Notes under the pieces: generated by a model
What the model was told of the DNA's origin: nothing
Databases searched by the model: none
Seen by the model: the letters and a program-made list of their open reading frames with translations, nothing else
Part shown: positions 35,007 through 42,630 of the stretch, in pieces
How positions within the stretch are numbered: the stretch's first letter is position 1
How the letters are laid out: the number at the start of each line of letters is the position of its first letter
From: an uncultured Parabacteroides sp.
GTDB taxonomy: Bacteria; Bacteroidota; Bacteroidia; Bacteroidales; Tannerellaceae
Assembly: GCA_900541965.1 (NCBI GenBank)
Contig: UQLN01000013.1
Span: 25,987 to 89,986, forward strand
Reading direction: 5' to 3'
DNA length: 64,000 nucleotides
Made by a program: the position numbers and the translations under genes

Positions 35007-38000
35007 ATGATAAAGAAAATTTTCCTGTATTGTGCCCTGTTTGCAGCGGTTCCCGCTCATGGACAGTTTGTCGACAAAGTAAATACCATTATCGGTACGA
35101 ACGGCATGGGGCATACTTTTCCCGGAGCATGTGTTCCCTTTGGGGCAGTACAAGTAAGTCCGGATACAGACACCATCCCACATAACGTGGGAGGTGTCTA
35201 TCAACCGAGGGCATATGAATATTGTGCCGGGTATCAACATAAAGACAGCTCGATTGTCGGTTTCAGCCATACCCATTTCAGCGGTACCGGGCATTCCGAC
35301 TTGGGCGATATTCTGCTGATGCCTACCACCGGCGCCCTCAAATTGAATCCGGGTACAGCCGTAAATCCCGATAGCGGTTACCGTTCCCGTTTTTCACATG
35401 ATACTGAAGTTTCCCGTCCGGGCTACTATGAAGTAATGCTGGCGGACTATGGTGTCAAAGCACAACTGACTGCAACAAAGCGTGCAGGTATTCATAAATA
35501 TACCTATCCCCAGGGAGCCAATCAACGGGTTATTCTGGATATGATTCACGGTATTTATAATTATGACGGTAAAGTGCTCTGGACAAATATCCGGGTGGAA
35601 AACGATACATTGGTAACAGGTTACCGTATCACAAACGGCTGGGCTCGTACAAACTATACCTATTTTGCCATGTCATTCTCCAAACCGATTGTAAATTACG
35701 GTTGCGACGAGAAGGCAAAGGTCAATTACCGCGGCGGATATGGCAAGTTTAATATGAAGGAAAATTTTCCGGACATAGGCGGTCGTAAAATCGTTGCTTA
35801 TTTTGATTTTGATCCCTCCGCTTCTTCCGACCTGGAAGTAAAGGTGGCCATATCTGGTGTCAGCACGGATGGTGCATTGAAGAACCTGCGTGCCGAAACT
35901 ACCGGCAAGTCGTTTGAACAACTGGCTGCGTTGGCTGCGGACAACTGGAATGAAGCCTTGTCCGTGCTGGATGCCAAAGGTAGCGACGACCAGATTACGA
36001 TGCTTTATACTTCGCTGTACCATACCATGATTAATCCGTCCGTATATGGTGATGTAGACGGCCAATACCGTGGTGTGGACCTGAATATCCATCAGGCTGA
36101 CGGATTTACCAATTATACTGTGTTCTCATTGTGGGATACCTACCGTGCTTTGCATCCGTTGTTTAATATTATCAACCGGGGTGTAAATACCGATATGGTT
36201 AAGTCGATGATGAAACATTGCGAACAGAGCGTGCATCATGCACTGCCTATCTGGAGCCATATGGGGAATGAAAACTGGTGTATGATTGGTTACCATGCTG
36301 TTTCCGTATTGTCGGATGCAATAGCAAAAGGACTTCCGATCGACAGGGAAGCTGCATTGAAAGCGATGGAAAGCAGCTCGAACGTTCCTTATTATGACGG
36401 CACGGCCGATTGGATTAAGTTAGGCTATGTTCCGCTGGAACGTTCCGGTAGCGCGGCTTCATTGAGCCTGGAATATGGTTATGACGACTGGGCGATTTAT
36501 CAGGCAGCCAAGCTGTCCGGTAAAATGCAACTTGCCGACCGTTATTTGAAACGTACGGAAAACTATGCGAAGATATTCGATCCGGAAACCAAATATGCCC
36601 GTCCCCGTCATTCCGACGGAAGCTGGAAGAAAAACTTCAACCTGCTGGATACACACGGTCAGGGTTTTATTGAAGGAAATGCCCTGAACTATTCGTTCTA
36701 TGTTCCTCAGGATGTAAACGGAATGATACGTCTTATGGGTGGCGACAAACAGTTCGTTTCCCGTCTGGACTCTTTGTTTACCATGCACTTGCCTGCCGAG
36801 TTCTTTGCGCATACGGAAGATGTGACGGAAGAAGGTTTGCTGGGTGGATATGTACATGGAAACGAACCGAGCCATCATATTCCATTCCTTTACAACTGGA
36901 CTTCACAACCGTGGAAAACCCAGTATTGGCAGCGTGAGATTATGAATAAGATGTACCGGAACAATATCGACGGTCTGTGCGGTAACGACGACTGTGGACA
37001 GATGTCGGCATGGTATATCTTCTCTGCAATGGGTTTCTATCCGGTTTGTCCGGGAACAGACCAGTATGTATTAGGGGCTCCGTATCTACCGTATATCAAA
37101 GTGCGTTTGGAAAACGGTAAGACTTTCGAGGTAAAGGCAGACAAGGTCAGCGATAAGAACCGTTACGTAAAAGCTGTCCGGCTGAACGGTAAACCTTATG
37201 CAAAAGGATATATCACTCAGAAAGATATCATGGACGGCGGCGTTCTCGAATTCGATATGGCTTCTTCCCCGAATAAGAAACGGGTATTTACCGGAGAAAA
37301 CCGTCCGTATTCTTTGACGGATGGAAAGGCGGTTGCCGATGCATCCGAACCTTGGAACTCTTATGATGTGGGGAAAGTGATTTTCAAGAATGTATCGCCG
37401 GATACACGCGGTTCCGGGATTTATGCACAGATTATTCCTAATCCGGAAGCTTATATCCAGAAACATGCCCGCAAGGTATTGGAAACGCTTTATTTCTCAC
37501 CGGAAGACAGTATTCCCGGCATTCGTGAAATACATTATACATTGAAAGACTATAAAGGTGTTTCAGCCAAAGACGGTGCACCTCCTTCAATCAGTATTGT
37601 ATATAGCACGAGTTGGATTGAAAAGAGTTTCGGCCAGCGTGATACGGCAAAGGTGGATGATGAAACCCGCGGTGTATTATACCACGAACTGACTCACGGT
37701 TTCCAACTGGAACCCCAGGGTATCGGTACATATGGTACGAACAAGACTTTCTGGGCGATGATCGAGGGGGTGGCAGATGCTGTCCGTTGCCTGAACGGTT
37801 GCTTTAAGGACGAAGACCGCCCGAAAGGGGGCAACTACAATGACGGATACCGCACCACCGGTTTCTTCTTTGCCTGGTTGACACACAATAAGGATAAGGA
37901 TTTCCTGCGCAAGCTGAACCAGAGTACGCTAAGGGTAGTTCCCTGGTCTTTTGAGGGGGGTATCCAATATGCTTTGGGAAAAGACCAGCATGTGGAAGAT

Positions 38001-38039
38001 TTGTGGAAAGAATATCAGAAAGCGATGGGGGATATTTAA
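35007..38039 (+). CDS. GH92 alpha-mannosidase fused to a BSP-type zinc metallopeptidase domain
   Basis: A 1010-residue secreted protein with signal peptide 1-20 (cleavage near AHGQ). Residues about 20-765 form a complete GH92 enzyme: VNTIIGTNGMGHTFPGACVP, PFGAVQVSPDTDT, TVFSLWDTYRALHPL, the acid motif in HGNEPSHHIPF and base region GNDDCGQMSAWY. Residues about 775-1010 match the basic secretory protein family (PF04450-like). They carry HELTH at His893-Glu894-His897 and a downstream AMIEGVADAVR that may supply the third ligand. One polypeptide would thus both trim mannose and cut the protein backbone. It is in an operon with SusC/SusD and controlled by the sigma/FecR pair. The peptidase activity is inferred from motif only. 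Confidence 0.9.
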   Translation: MIKKIFLYCALFAAVPAHGQFVDKVNTIIGTNGMGHTFPGACVPFGAVQVSPDTDTIPHNVGGVYQPRAYEYCAGYQHKDSSIVGFSHTHFSGTGHSDLGDILLMPTTGALKLNPGTAVNPDSGYRSRFSHDTEVSRPGYYEVMLADYGVKAQLTATKRAGIHKYTYPQGANQRVILDMIHGIYNYDGKVLWTNIRVENDTLVTGYRITNGWARTNYTYFAMSFSKPIVNYGCDEKAKVNYRGGYGKFNMKENFPDIGGRKIVAYFDFDPSASSDLEVKVAISGVSTDGALKNLRAETTGKSFEQLAALAADNWNEALSVLDAKGSDDQITMLYTSLYHTMINPSVYGDVDGQYRGVDLNIHQADGFTNYTVFSLWDTYRALHPLFNIINRGVNTDMVKSMMKHCEQSVHHALPIWSHMGNENWCMIGYHAVSVLSDAIAKGLPIDREAALKAMESSSNVPYYDGTADWIKLGYVPLERSGSAASLSLEYGYDDWAIYQAAKLSGKMQLADRYLKRTENYAKIFDPETKYARPRHSDGSWKKNFNLLDTHGQGFIEGNALNYSFYVPQDVNGMIRLMGGDKQFVSRLDSLFTMHLPAEFFAHTEDVTEEGLLGGYVHGNEPSHHIPFLYNWTSQPWKTQYWQREIMNKMYRNNIDGLCGNDDCGQMSAWYIFSAMGFYPVCPGTDQYVLGAPYLPYIKVRLENGKTFEVKADKVSDKNRYVKAVRLNGKPYAKGYITQKDIMDGGVLEFDMASSPNKKRVFTGENRPYSLTDGKAVADASEPWNSYDVGKVIFKNVSPDTRGSGIYAQIIPNPEAYIQKHARKVLETLYFSPEDSIPGIREIHYTLKDYKGVSAKDGAPPSISIVYSTSWIEKSFGQRDTAKVDDETRGVLYHELTHGFQLEPQGIGTYGTNKTFWAMIEGVADAVRCLNGCFKDEDRPKGGNYNDGYRTTGFFFAWLTHNKDKDFLRKLNQSTLRVVPWSFEGGIQYALGKDQHVEDLWKEYQKAMGDI

Positions 38040-38062
38040 AATTCTCAATCTAATATAGGGAG

Positions 38063-38112
38063 AAGGGGGTGCCTGACATGTATTGAAGTATACATCAGTC
38101 GGACAGCCCCTT
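38063..38112. terminator. Long hairpin between convergent GH92-BSP and FISUMP genes
   Basis: An imperfect stem with GC-rich base (aaggggg / gcccctt) and A/T-rich upper part (gacatgtat / atacatcagtc) is followed by cgtttta on the plus strand. It lies just past both stop codons and can serve both genes. It also lies directly after the possible variable region at the 3' end of the FISUMP gene, where retroelement targets often have a hairpin. Confidence 0.7.
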
Positions 38113-38124
38113 TCGTTTTATCGA

Positions 38125-39783
38125 TTATTCTTGGATGCAACGCACCGAGTACCCATAGGCACGGGGATACGAGTTCGGGCTCAGTGAAGCATTATTGAAG
38201 CTCACGTAACGAGCGTGAACAGTGCTCGACCGGGGCGATGACGACCAATAGTAGCCGCGGAACCCCTGCGTATTGGAAGCGCCGCTAGTGTCGAAACGGC
38301 GGCCCGCAGCAGGCAAAACGAGCTTCTGTTCACCTTCCGTATCAGCACCGGGGATAGACATTAATTTCTTTTCAGAATCCCATTCCTTAGTTATAGAAGA
38401 AACGCCTGCACCAATTGCCTGCCACTCTGTAAAAGTTGGAACACGCCAACCATCAGGACATGGATCGGACTCGGTTTTAACAGGGTCTTCTTCAGTACCG
38501 CTATTCCATAACTTCTGATACCAGGCATCTTCTTCCATATTTGTAGCTGTCGGGTTATCCTGACCTTCCGCAAACCTCAACCAATTCATTTGTAGATTAG
38601 GCTCAGAAGTACTGGTTAGAATAAACTTATCGTCCCATTTAGGCATACTGCTCAAATAACCTTCACCTGTAGGGAAGACTTTCTCTTTATAATTTTCTTC
38701 ATCCAATATCTCCTGTTTGTTGGTTGCCCTCACACCTGATTTACGCCCCCACTGGAACAACTTACCGCAAGTCTCAGTGATATCAACATCGGCTGTAGTT
38801 GGTACTGATTCAGGCATTCTAACCGCACCTACGTTAAGAGGAGCCCAGAAAACAGTATTGCCATCTGTTGTTTTCATCATTACCGGCTGAATACCTGTAC
38901 CATTATAATCAGGGCGGCTCTTGATTGTAATGGTTTCAGAATCGTTTTCATTATCTGCACTTTGAATAGTAACGGATATATCCAAAGGCACTTTAAACCT
39001 CTGAACAGGAGTGTTGATTTTAAGCGCAATTTTACTGCCTGTCGAAGAGCCTGCTTCCAATATATCCGACAAAGGGTTTTCTCCATCGATGGATGAGGCA
39101 TTTTTATTAAAGAAAGGAACCAGATTTGTTTTTACCGCAGCCGCTCCCCTAACGTTGAATTTTAATACCGAACGGGTTGTTGCATTTGTTATATCAAGGG
39201 TATGGGTTTCTTCATCCCAGATGATACAGTTTGCGTCAAAATCGGCACCGGCTTCAAAGTCTACAAGGGCAAATGCGGCTTGTGTCCACTTGGCGTACAA
39301 TGTTATATCTGCTGTAACGGGAGAGTCAAAATCATAGGCGGTCAATCTTTCAGCGTCTGTGTACCAACCATCGAACTCGAAACCTGTTTTGGTAGGGGCG
39401 GCAGGTGCTACTAATTTTTCTCCTTTATTGACAGTAAGTGGAGCCACCTCACTTCCCCCTTGTGAGTCGAATGTCACAGTACAGGCTTGGGCCACTTCAA
39501 TCCATTTCGCATACAGCGTTACATTACTCATTACGGTTTCCTTCTCAAAATCCCAAACCGTTGTGTATGTAGTTTCCTTGTACCAACCGGAGAAGATATA
39601 ATTCTCTTTTGTCGGGTCTTGCGGTTTTGTCACTTTCTGTCCTTCCACTACCTTCAAGGCATCAATGTTGCTGCCTCCCTGGGTGTCGAATGTTACAATG
39701 TACTCCGGAATGACAGGCTCATCCTTTTTACAGCCTACGACGATTACCATCATAAGCAATACCAATGAAATTAATTTTCTCAT
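38125..39783 (-). CDS. Phase-variable surface lipoprotein: InlB-type repeats plus FISUMP domain
   Basis: A 552-residue lipoprotein starting MRKLISLVLLMMVIVVGCKK (lipobox VVGC, Cys18). Two Listeria-Bacteroides (InlB_B/flg_new) repeats lie at about 26-95 and 98-166; each runs from VTFDxQGG to NVTLYAKW or DITLYAKW. A middle beta-rich region follows. The C-terminal third is a Fibrobacter succinogenes major paralogous (FISUMP) domain: VFWAPLNVGAVRM, CGKLFQWGRKSG, DPCPDGWRVPTFTEW and LVLPAAGRRFD, ending GYYWSSS to GYSVRCIQE. This C-type-lectin-like end resembles the variable region of retroelement target proteins, and the last 138 bp are more GC-rich (about 54% by hand count) than the surroundings. 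The promoter lies in an invertible segment and points away from the gene. Ligand and function are unknown; adhesion or a surface-layer role is possible. Confidence 0.85.
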   Translation of the reverse strand: MRKLISLVLLMMVIVVGCKKDEPVIPEYIVTFDTQGGSNIDALKVVEGQKVTKPQDPTKENYIFSGWYKETTYTTVWDFEKETVMSNVTLYAKWIEVAQACTVTFDSQGGSEVAPLTVNKGEKLVAPAAPTKTGFEFDGWYTDAERLTAYDFDSPVTADITLYAKWTQAAFALVDFEAGADFDANCIIWDEETHTLDITNATTRSVLKFNVRGAAAVKTNLVPFFNKNASSIDGENPLSDILEAGSSTGSKIALKINTPVQRFKVPLDISVTIQSADNENDSETITIKSRPDYNGTGIQPVMMKTTDGNTVFWAPLNVGAVRMPESVPTTADVDITETCGKLFQWGRKSGVRATNKQEILDEENYKEKVFPTGEGYLSSMPKWDDKFILTSTSEPNLQMNWLRFAEGQDNPTATNMEEDAWYQKLWNSGTEEDPVKTESDPCPDGWRVPTFTEWQAIGAGVSSITKEWDSEKKLMSIPGADTEGEQKLVLPAAGRRFDTSGASNTQGFRGYYWSSSPRSSTVHARYVSFNNASLSPNSYPRAYGYSVRCIQE

Positions 39784-39994
39784 GATTTAAAATAATTGAG
39801 TTTGTAGATTAATGAATATAAAGTATACATAATACAATCTCATCTTTACTTTGGATATAATATGACTTTTGTATGTAGTACAAGAACTACATGCGTAGTG
39901 TAAAGTTTGCTATTTAATATCCGTTACATCCTTTTTATTGTCACTGAAATATTTATAAATCCCCTTTAGTAAATGTGAATTATCAAAACGACTT
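39784..39994 (-). promoter_or_regulatory. Conserved long leader of the FISUMP gene
   Basis: A 211-bp untranslated leader between the proximal inversion site and the start codon. Two blocks recur in the other two cassettes. The 31-bp block at 39808-39838 is identical to 61168-61198 and matches 63931-63961 at 30 of 31 positions. The 18-bp block at 39904-39921 is identical to 63810-63827. A small hairpin (7-bp stem, 39873-39892) lies between them. The conservation exceeds what spacing alone needs, so the leader may carry a translational or RNA-stability function. Confidence 0.7.
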
Positions 39995-40244
39995 AGTTCC
40001 GCACGAACTTTTATTAAATAAGTGTATTTTGTTGAATATCAGTATTAGTAAGTGTTGGAATGGATGCGTAATATTTTGCACTTCGGTATAAATAAATGGC
40101 TTGCATATATCATAATACCGGTTAATTAAGGGTGTGAAATATAAAATATAGAGTAAATAAAACTGTTAAATTGTTTATGTTTTAAAAATATCATATACCT
40201 TTGCCATATGAATTGATAAGCAGGAAAATAGTTCGTGCGGAACT
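39995..40244. promoter_or_regulatory. Invertible promoter cassette 1 (250 bp)
   Basis: Perfect inverted repeats AGTTCCGCACGAACT (39995-40009) and AGTTCGTGCGGAACT (40230-40244), extending to 16 bp with one flanking T/A, bound an AT-rich segment with no gene. The enclosed promoter box faces right, away from the FISUMP gene; inversion would point it into the gene. Invertible promoters with inverted repeats acted on by site-specific recombinases are established in Bacteroides capsule loci and in P. distasonis surface glycoproteins. No recombinase gene lies in the window. Confidence 0.85.
40196..40203 (+). promoter_or_regulatory. Promoter -7 box inside cassette 1, OFF orientation
   Basis: TACCTTTG fits TAnnTTTG, with a possible -33 TTG at 40171-40173. 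Exactly 26 nt separate the box from the distal inversion site, as in cassettes 2 and 3. Confidence 0.65.
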
Positions 40245-40418
40245 ATGGAAAATATTCATCTATTAAAAAACGCTTTTATAGAATTAAGTTTCTTGATTTT
40301 CAAGAATAAGAAATAAGGCTTCACAATTCCTACAGGAAGAATAATTGTTTTTATTATTGTGTACCGAGTGTGTTTCTTTTATCGGTAAGATACTCTTTTT
40401 ACCCCAAAAAATAATCGC
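40245..40418. other. Gene-free stretch downstream of the OFF-facing promoter
   Basis: No convincing gene is present; the longest plus-strand reading from the ATG at 40245 is 24 codons and has no ribosome-binding site. Its first 120 bp show scattered similarity to the distal flank of cassette 3, read on the opposite strand. Examples are ctatggaaa and a shared caggaagaataa stretch. In the OFF state it would be transcribed into a short RNA. Confidence 0.5.
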
Positions 40419-40458
40419 AAAAAGGGCTGTCCGACTTTGAAGTGGGCCCCTTTTTCTT
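40419..40458 (+). terminator. Terminator with no upstream gene, in the path of the OFF promoter
   Basis: AAAAAGGG (40419-40426) pairs with CCCTTTTT (40448-40455), followed by more T. No plus-strand gene ends between the GH92-BSP gene and here. It is placed to stop transcription from the cassette 1 promoter in its present orientation, about 215 nt after the box, before the MFS gene. Confidence 0.7.
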
Positions 40459-40576
40459 TTTTTAATCCCGTGTGATAAGTCGAACAGGCTGGAGACACAG
40501 ACGGCTGCTTAAATCATATGTCTTTCGAAATGATAACTATGCTCCTGAATAACGGCATAATTATTCTGTATTGCTT

Positions 40577-40584
40577 AAATTTGC
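40577..40584 (+). promoter_or_regulatory. Predicted promoter box of the MFS gene
   Basis: TAAATTTG fits TAnnTTTG, 55 bp before the start codon. Confidence 0.4.
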
Positions 40585-40639
40585 ATCCGTTTATATCTGT
40601 TGCCGGATATTCCCGGAATAAAGGATATGTACCGTAAAT

Positions 40640-41815
40640 GTGATGAAAGAGCAAAAACACCAATTATGGAACAGGAATTTCGTACAATGTTGCATTTCCT
40701 ATTTCCTGATGAACTTTTCTTTTTATATGCTGATGCCGGTCTTGCCGCTTTATTTGGTGGAGGAATTGGGCATTAATACATCGAATGTGGGGATTGCGTT
40801 GTCCAGTTATACAATCGGTCTGTTATGCGTCCGTCCGTTTTCAGGGTATTTGGTGGATTGTTTCTCCCGCAAGCCGCTTTATTTGTTTGCCTTTGTTGCT
40901 TTCGCAACCATGTTTACCGGCTATCTGTTTGCTGTGACAATGCTGACGATTATGGTTGTACGCTTTCTGCAAGGAGGTTTTATGGGGTTGACTTCGGTAG
41001 CCGGAAACACGATAACCATAGATGTAATACCTTCCAGGCGGAGGGGAGAGGGGATGGGCTTTTATGGATTGACCATCAATCTTGCCATGTCGTTGGCTCC
41101 TCTGGTGGCAGTAGGGCTTTATGAAGAGTTCGGGTTCCATATATTGGTATTGATAGCGCTGATAGCGGCATGGGCAGGTGTCGGTTCGGTTTGCCTGATT
41201 CGTTATCCGAAGCGGGAGAAAGTACCTGTGCCCCGTTTTTCTTTAGACCGTTTTATTTTGGTAAAGGCGTTGCCTGCCGCTTTATCCTATATACTGGTTG
41301 CTATTCCTTATGGCATGATTATTTCATTTGTCGTTTTATACGGGAAAGAAATTGATGTCCCTGACCCGGGATACTTCTTTATCTTCATGGCGGTAGGAGT
41401 GGGAACGGCGCGTCTGATATCCGGGCGTATGGTAGACCACGGAAAGATACATCTGGTAGCTGTAAGTTCTTTGATTTGTCTGTTGGTAACATTTGTTGTT
41501 TTTGCAACCTTCCATTCCCTTTTTGTCTTTTTTGCTTGCGCCTTGTTTATAGGCATCGGGTTTGGAGTGGGGGTTCCGGCCTATCAATGTCTGTTTGTCA
41601 ATGTGGCTCCGCATAATATGCGGGGTACGGCTACATCCACTTATCTTACCTCATTTGATTTCGGTGTCGGTATAGGCATGCTTTCCGCCGGTTTTATAGC
41701 TTCACGTTTCAATTTATCCATGGCATATTTGGCAGGTGCCGCTTGTTGCCTGCTTTCCATATTCGTTTATTTCCGTATGGTAAAACCTTCTTATGAGAGG
41801 GAAAGGTTGATTTGA
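40640..41815 (+). CDS. Major facilitator superfamily transporter
   Basis: A 391-residue inner-membrane transporter with 12 predicted TM segments. The loop-2/3 motif GYLVDCFSRKPLYLFAF (about 73-89) is the MFS motif A. A related motif (GRMVDHGKIHLVAVSS) occurs in the second half. The N-terminal region (WNRNFVQCCISYFLMNFSFY) resembles drug/arabinose-efflux-type MFS proteins of Bacteroidetes. The substrate cannot be read. It is a single gene between the cassette 1 terminator and a convergent DUF3823 gene. Confidence 0.9.
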   Translation: MMKEQKHQLWNRNFVQCCISYFLMNFSFYMLMPVLPLYLVEELGINTSNVGIALSSYTIGLLCVRPFSGYLVDCFSRKPLYLFAFVAFATMFTGYLFAVTMLTIMVVRFLQGGFMGLTSVAGNTITIDVIPSRRRGEGMGFYGLTINLAMSLAPLVAVGLYEEFGFHILVLIALIAAWAGVGSVCLIRYPKREKVPVPRFSLDRFILVKALPAALSYILVAIPYGMIISFVVLYGKEIDVPDPGYFFIFMAVGVGTARLISGRMVDHGKIHLVAVSSLICLLVTFVVFATFHSLFVFFACALFIGIGFGVGVPAYQCLFVNVAPHNMRGTATSTYLTSFDFGVGIGMLSAGFIASRFNLSMAYLAGAACCLLSIFVYFRMVKPSYERERLI

Positions 41816-41858
41816 TGGGATAATTAGAAGTATATTAGTCCTACTTGATAATATGATT

Positions 41859-41889
41859 TAGGCACGGGTACCATAGTATCCGTGCCTAA
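41859..41889. terminator. Bidirectional terminator between MFS and DUF3823 genes
   Basis: A perfect 10-bp stem (ttaggcacgg / ccgtgcctaa) with an 11-base loop that can extend the stem inward. It lies midway between the two convergent stops. Confidence 0.75.
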
Positions 41890-41938
41890 GATAAAGTTTC
41901 AAGATGTTTTTAACATCTCTCCATTAAAAACTTAAAAC

Positions 41939-42613
41939 CTATTTTAACCGTATAACGGGAGAATAAATAGCTTGGTCTGCACCATTAGCCAATACTCCGA
42001 CGCGGGCGAACAGCGCTTTCGCATTGGCAACATCTTTATTATCGCTTACATCGGCATTCAGGCTTACAGCTCCCGGTGCAACATTATCGAAATCCTTGCG
42101 GAAAACATTGTTTACGTCATCCGCAAACTGTGTTTTGCTTAATATCAGCATCACTTTGTTGATGGAAGCGGTAGGAACAATCTGATTGATTGTAAATGAC
42201 GCATTCATTACCGAACCGGATACGGATAAGTTCGCATTGGAAATGGTAAAGAACGGAGTCACTTTGAGTTCCACTTCGGTACTACCGCTTAATGTTACGG
42301 TAGTTGTATCACGGGAGTTCACCCATGGACCGTTACCGTCACGGGTTACCATTTTATAGACGCCGTCAAACAGTTCGGCGGAGAATGCACCATCTTGTCC
42401 TACATATACAGAAATAGGGTCGTGTTTGGCATATCCATCCTGGTAAAGCTGAATCTGGACAGCTTCTCCTGTTCCGCGTAAATTCAGGGCTTCCCCATTA
42501 TATGTGATTTTACCGGTCAACATCGATTGTGGTGCATCATAATTATCTTTTCCGCAACCGGTGAATAAAATCAGCAATAAGACCAACGAAAAAATATTAG
42601 ATATAATCTTCAT
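41939..42613 (-). CDS. DUF3823-type surface lipoprotein
   Basis: A 224-residue lipoprotein (MKIISNIFSLVLLLILFTGC, lipobox FTGC). The first beta-sandwich (about 35-120) contains LTGKITYNGEALNLRGTGEA and the second (about 120-224) VTPFFTISNANLSVSGSVMN. Both match the DUF3823 family encoded downstream of some SusC/SusD pairs, where they probably act as surface glycan-binding proteins. It is last in the minus-strand operon FecR, SusC, SusD, DUF3823. The ligand is unknown, and no glycoside hydrolase accompanies it. Confidence 0.82.
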   Translation of the reverse strand: MKIISNIFSLVLLLILFTGCGKDNYDAPQSMLTGKITYNGEALNLRGTGEAVQIQLYQDGYAKHDPISVYVGQDGAFSAELFDGVYKMVTRDGNGPWVNSRDTTTVTLSGSTEVELKVTPFFTISNANLSVSGSVMNASFTINQIVPTASINKVMLILSKTQFADDVNNVFRKDFDNVAPGAVSLNADVSDNKDVANAKALFARVGVLANGADQAIYSPVIRLK

Positions 42614-42630
42614 CTTCTTAATGTTTTAAA

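Noticed and set aside
38125..38262. Complete diversity-generating retroelement in the window
   Set aside because: Only a candidate variable region is visible. No reverse transcriptase, Avd gene or template repeat was found, so only a target in trans is proposed.
39995..40244. Insertion sequence or MITE explanation for the inverted repeats
   Set aside because: No target-site duplication was seen. The same geometry recurs at three promoters of one gene family, and the box-to-site distance is constant, which fits promoter inversion better.
40245..40319. Small plus-strand frame of 24 codons after cassette 1
   Set aside because: No ribosome-binding site, no similarity to anything recognised, and its start lies at the edge of the inversion site. 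It is more likely part of the OFF-state RNA.
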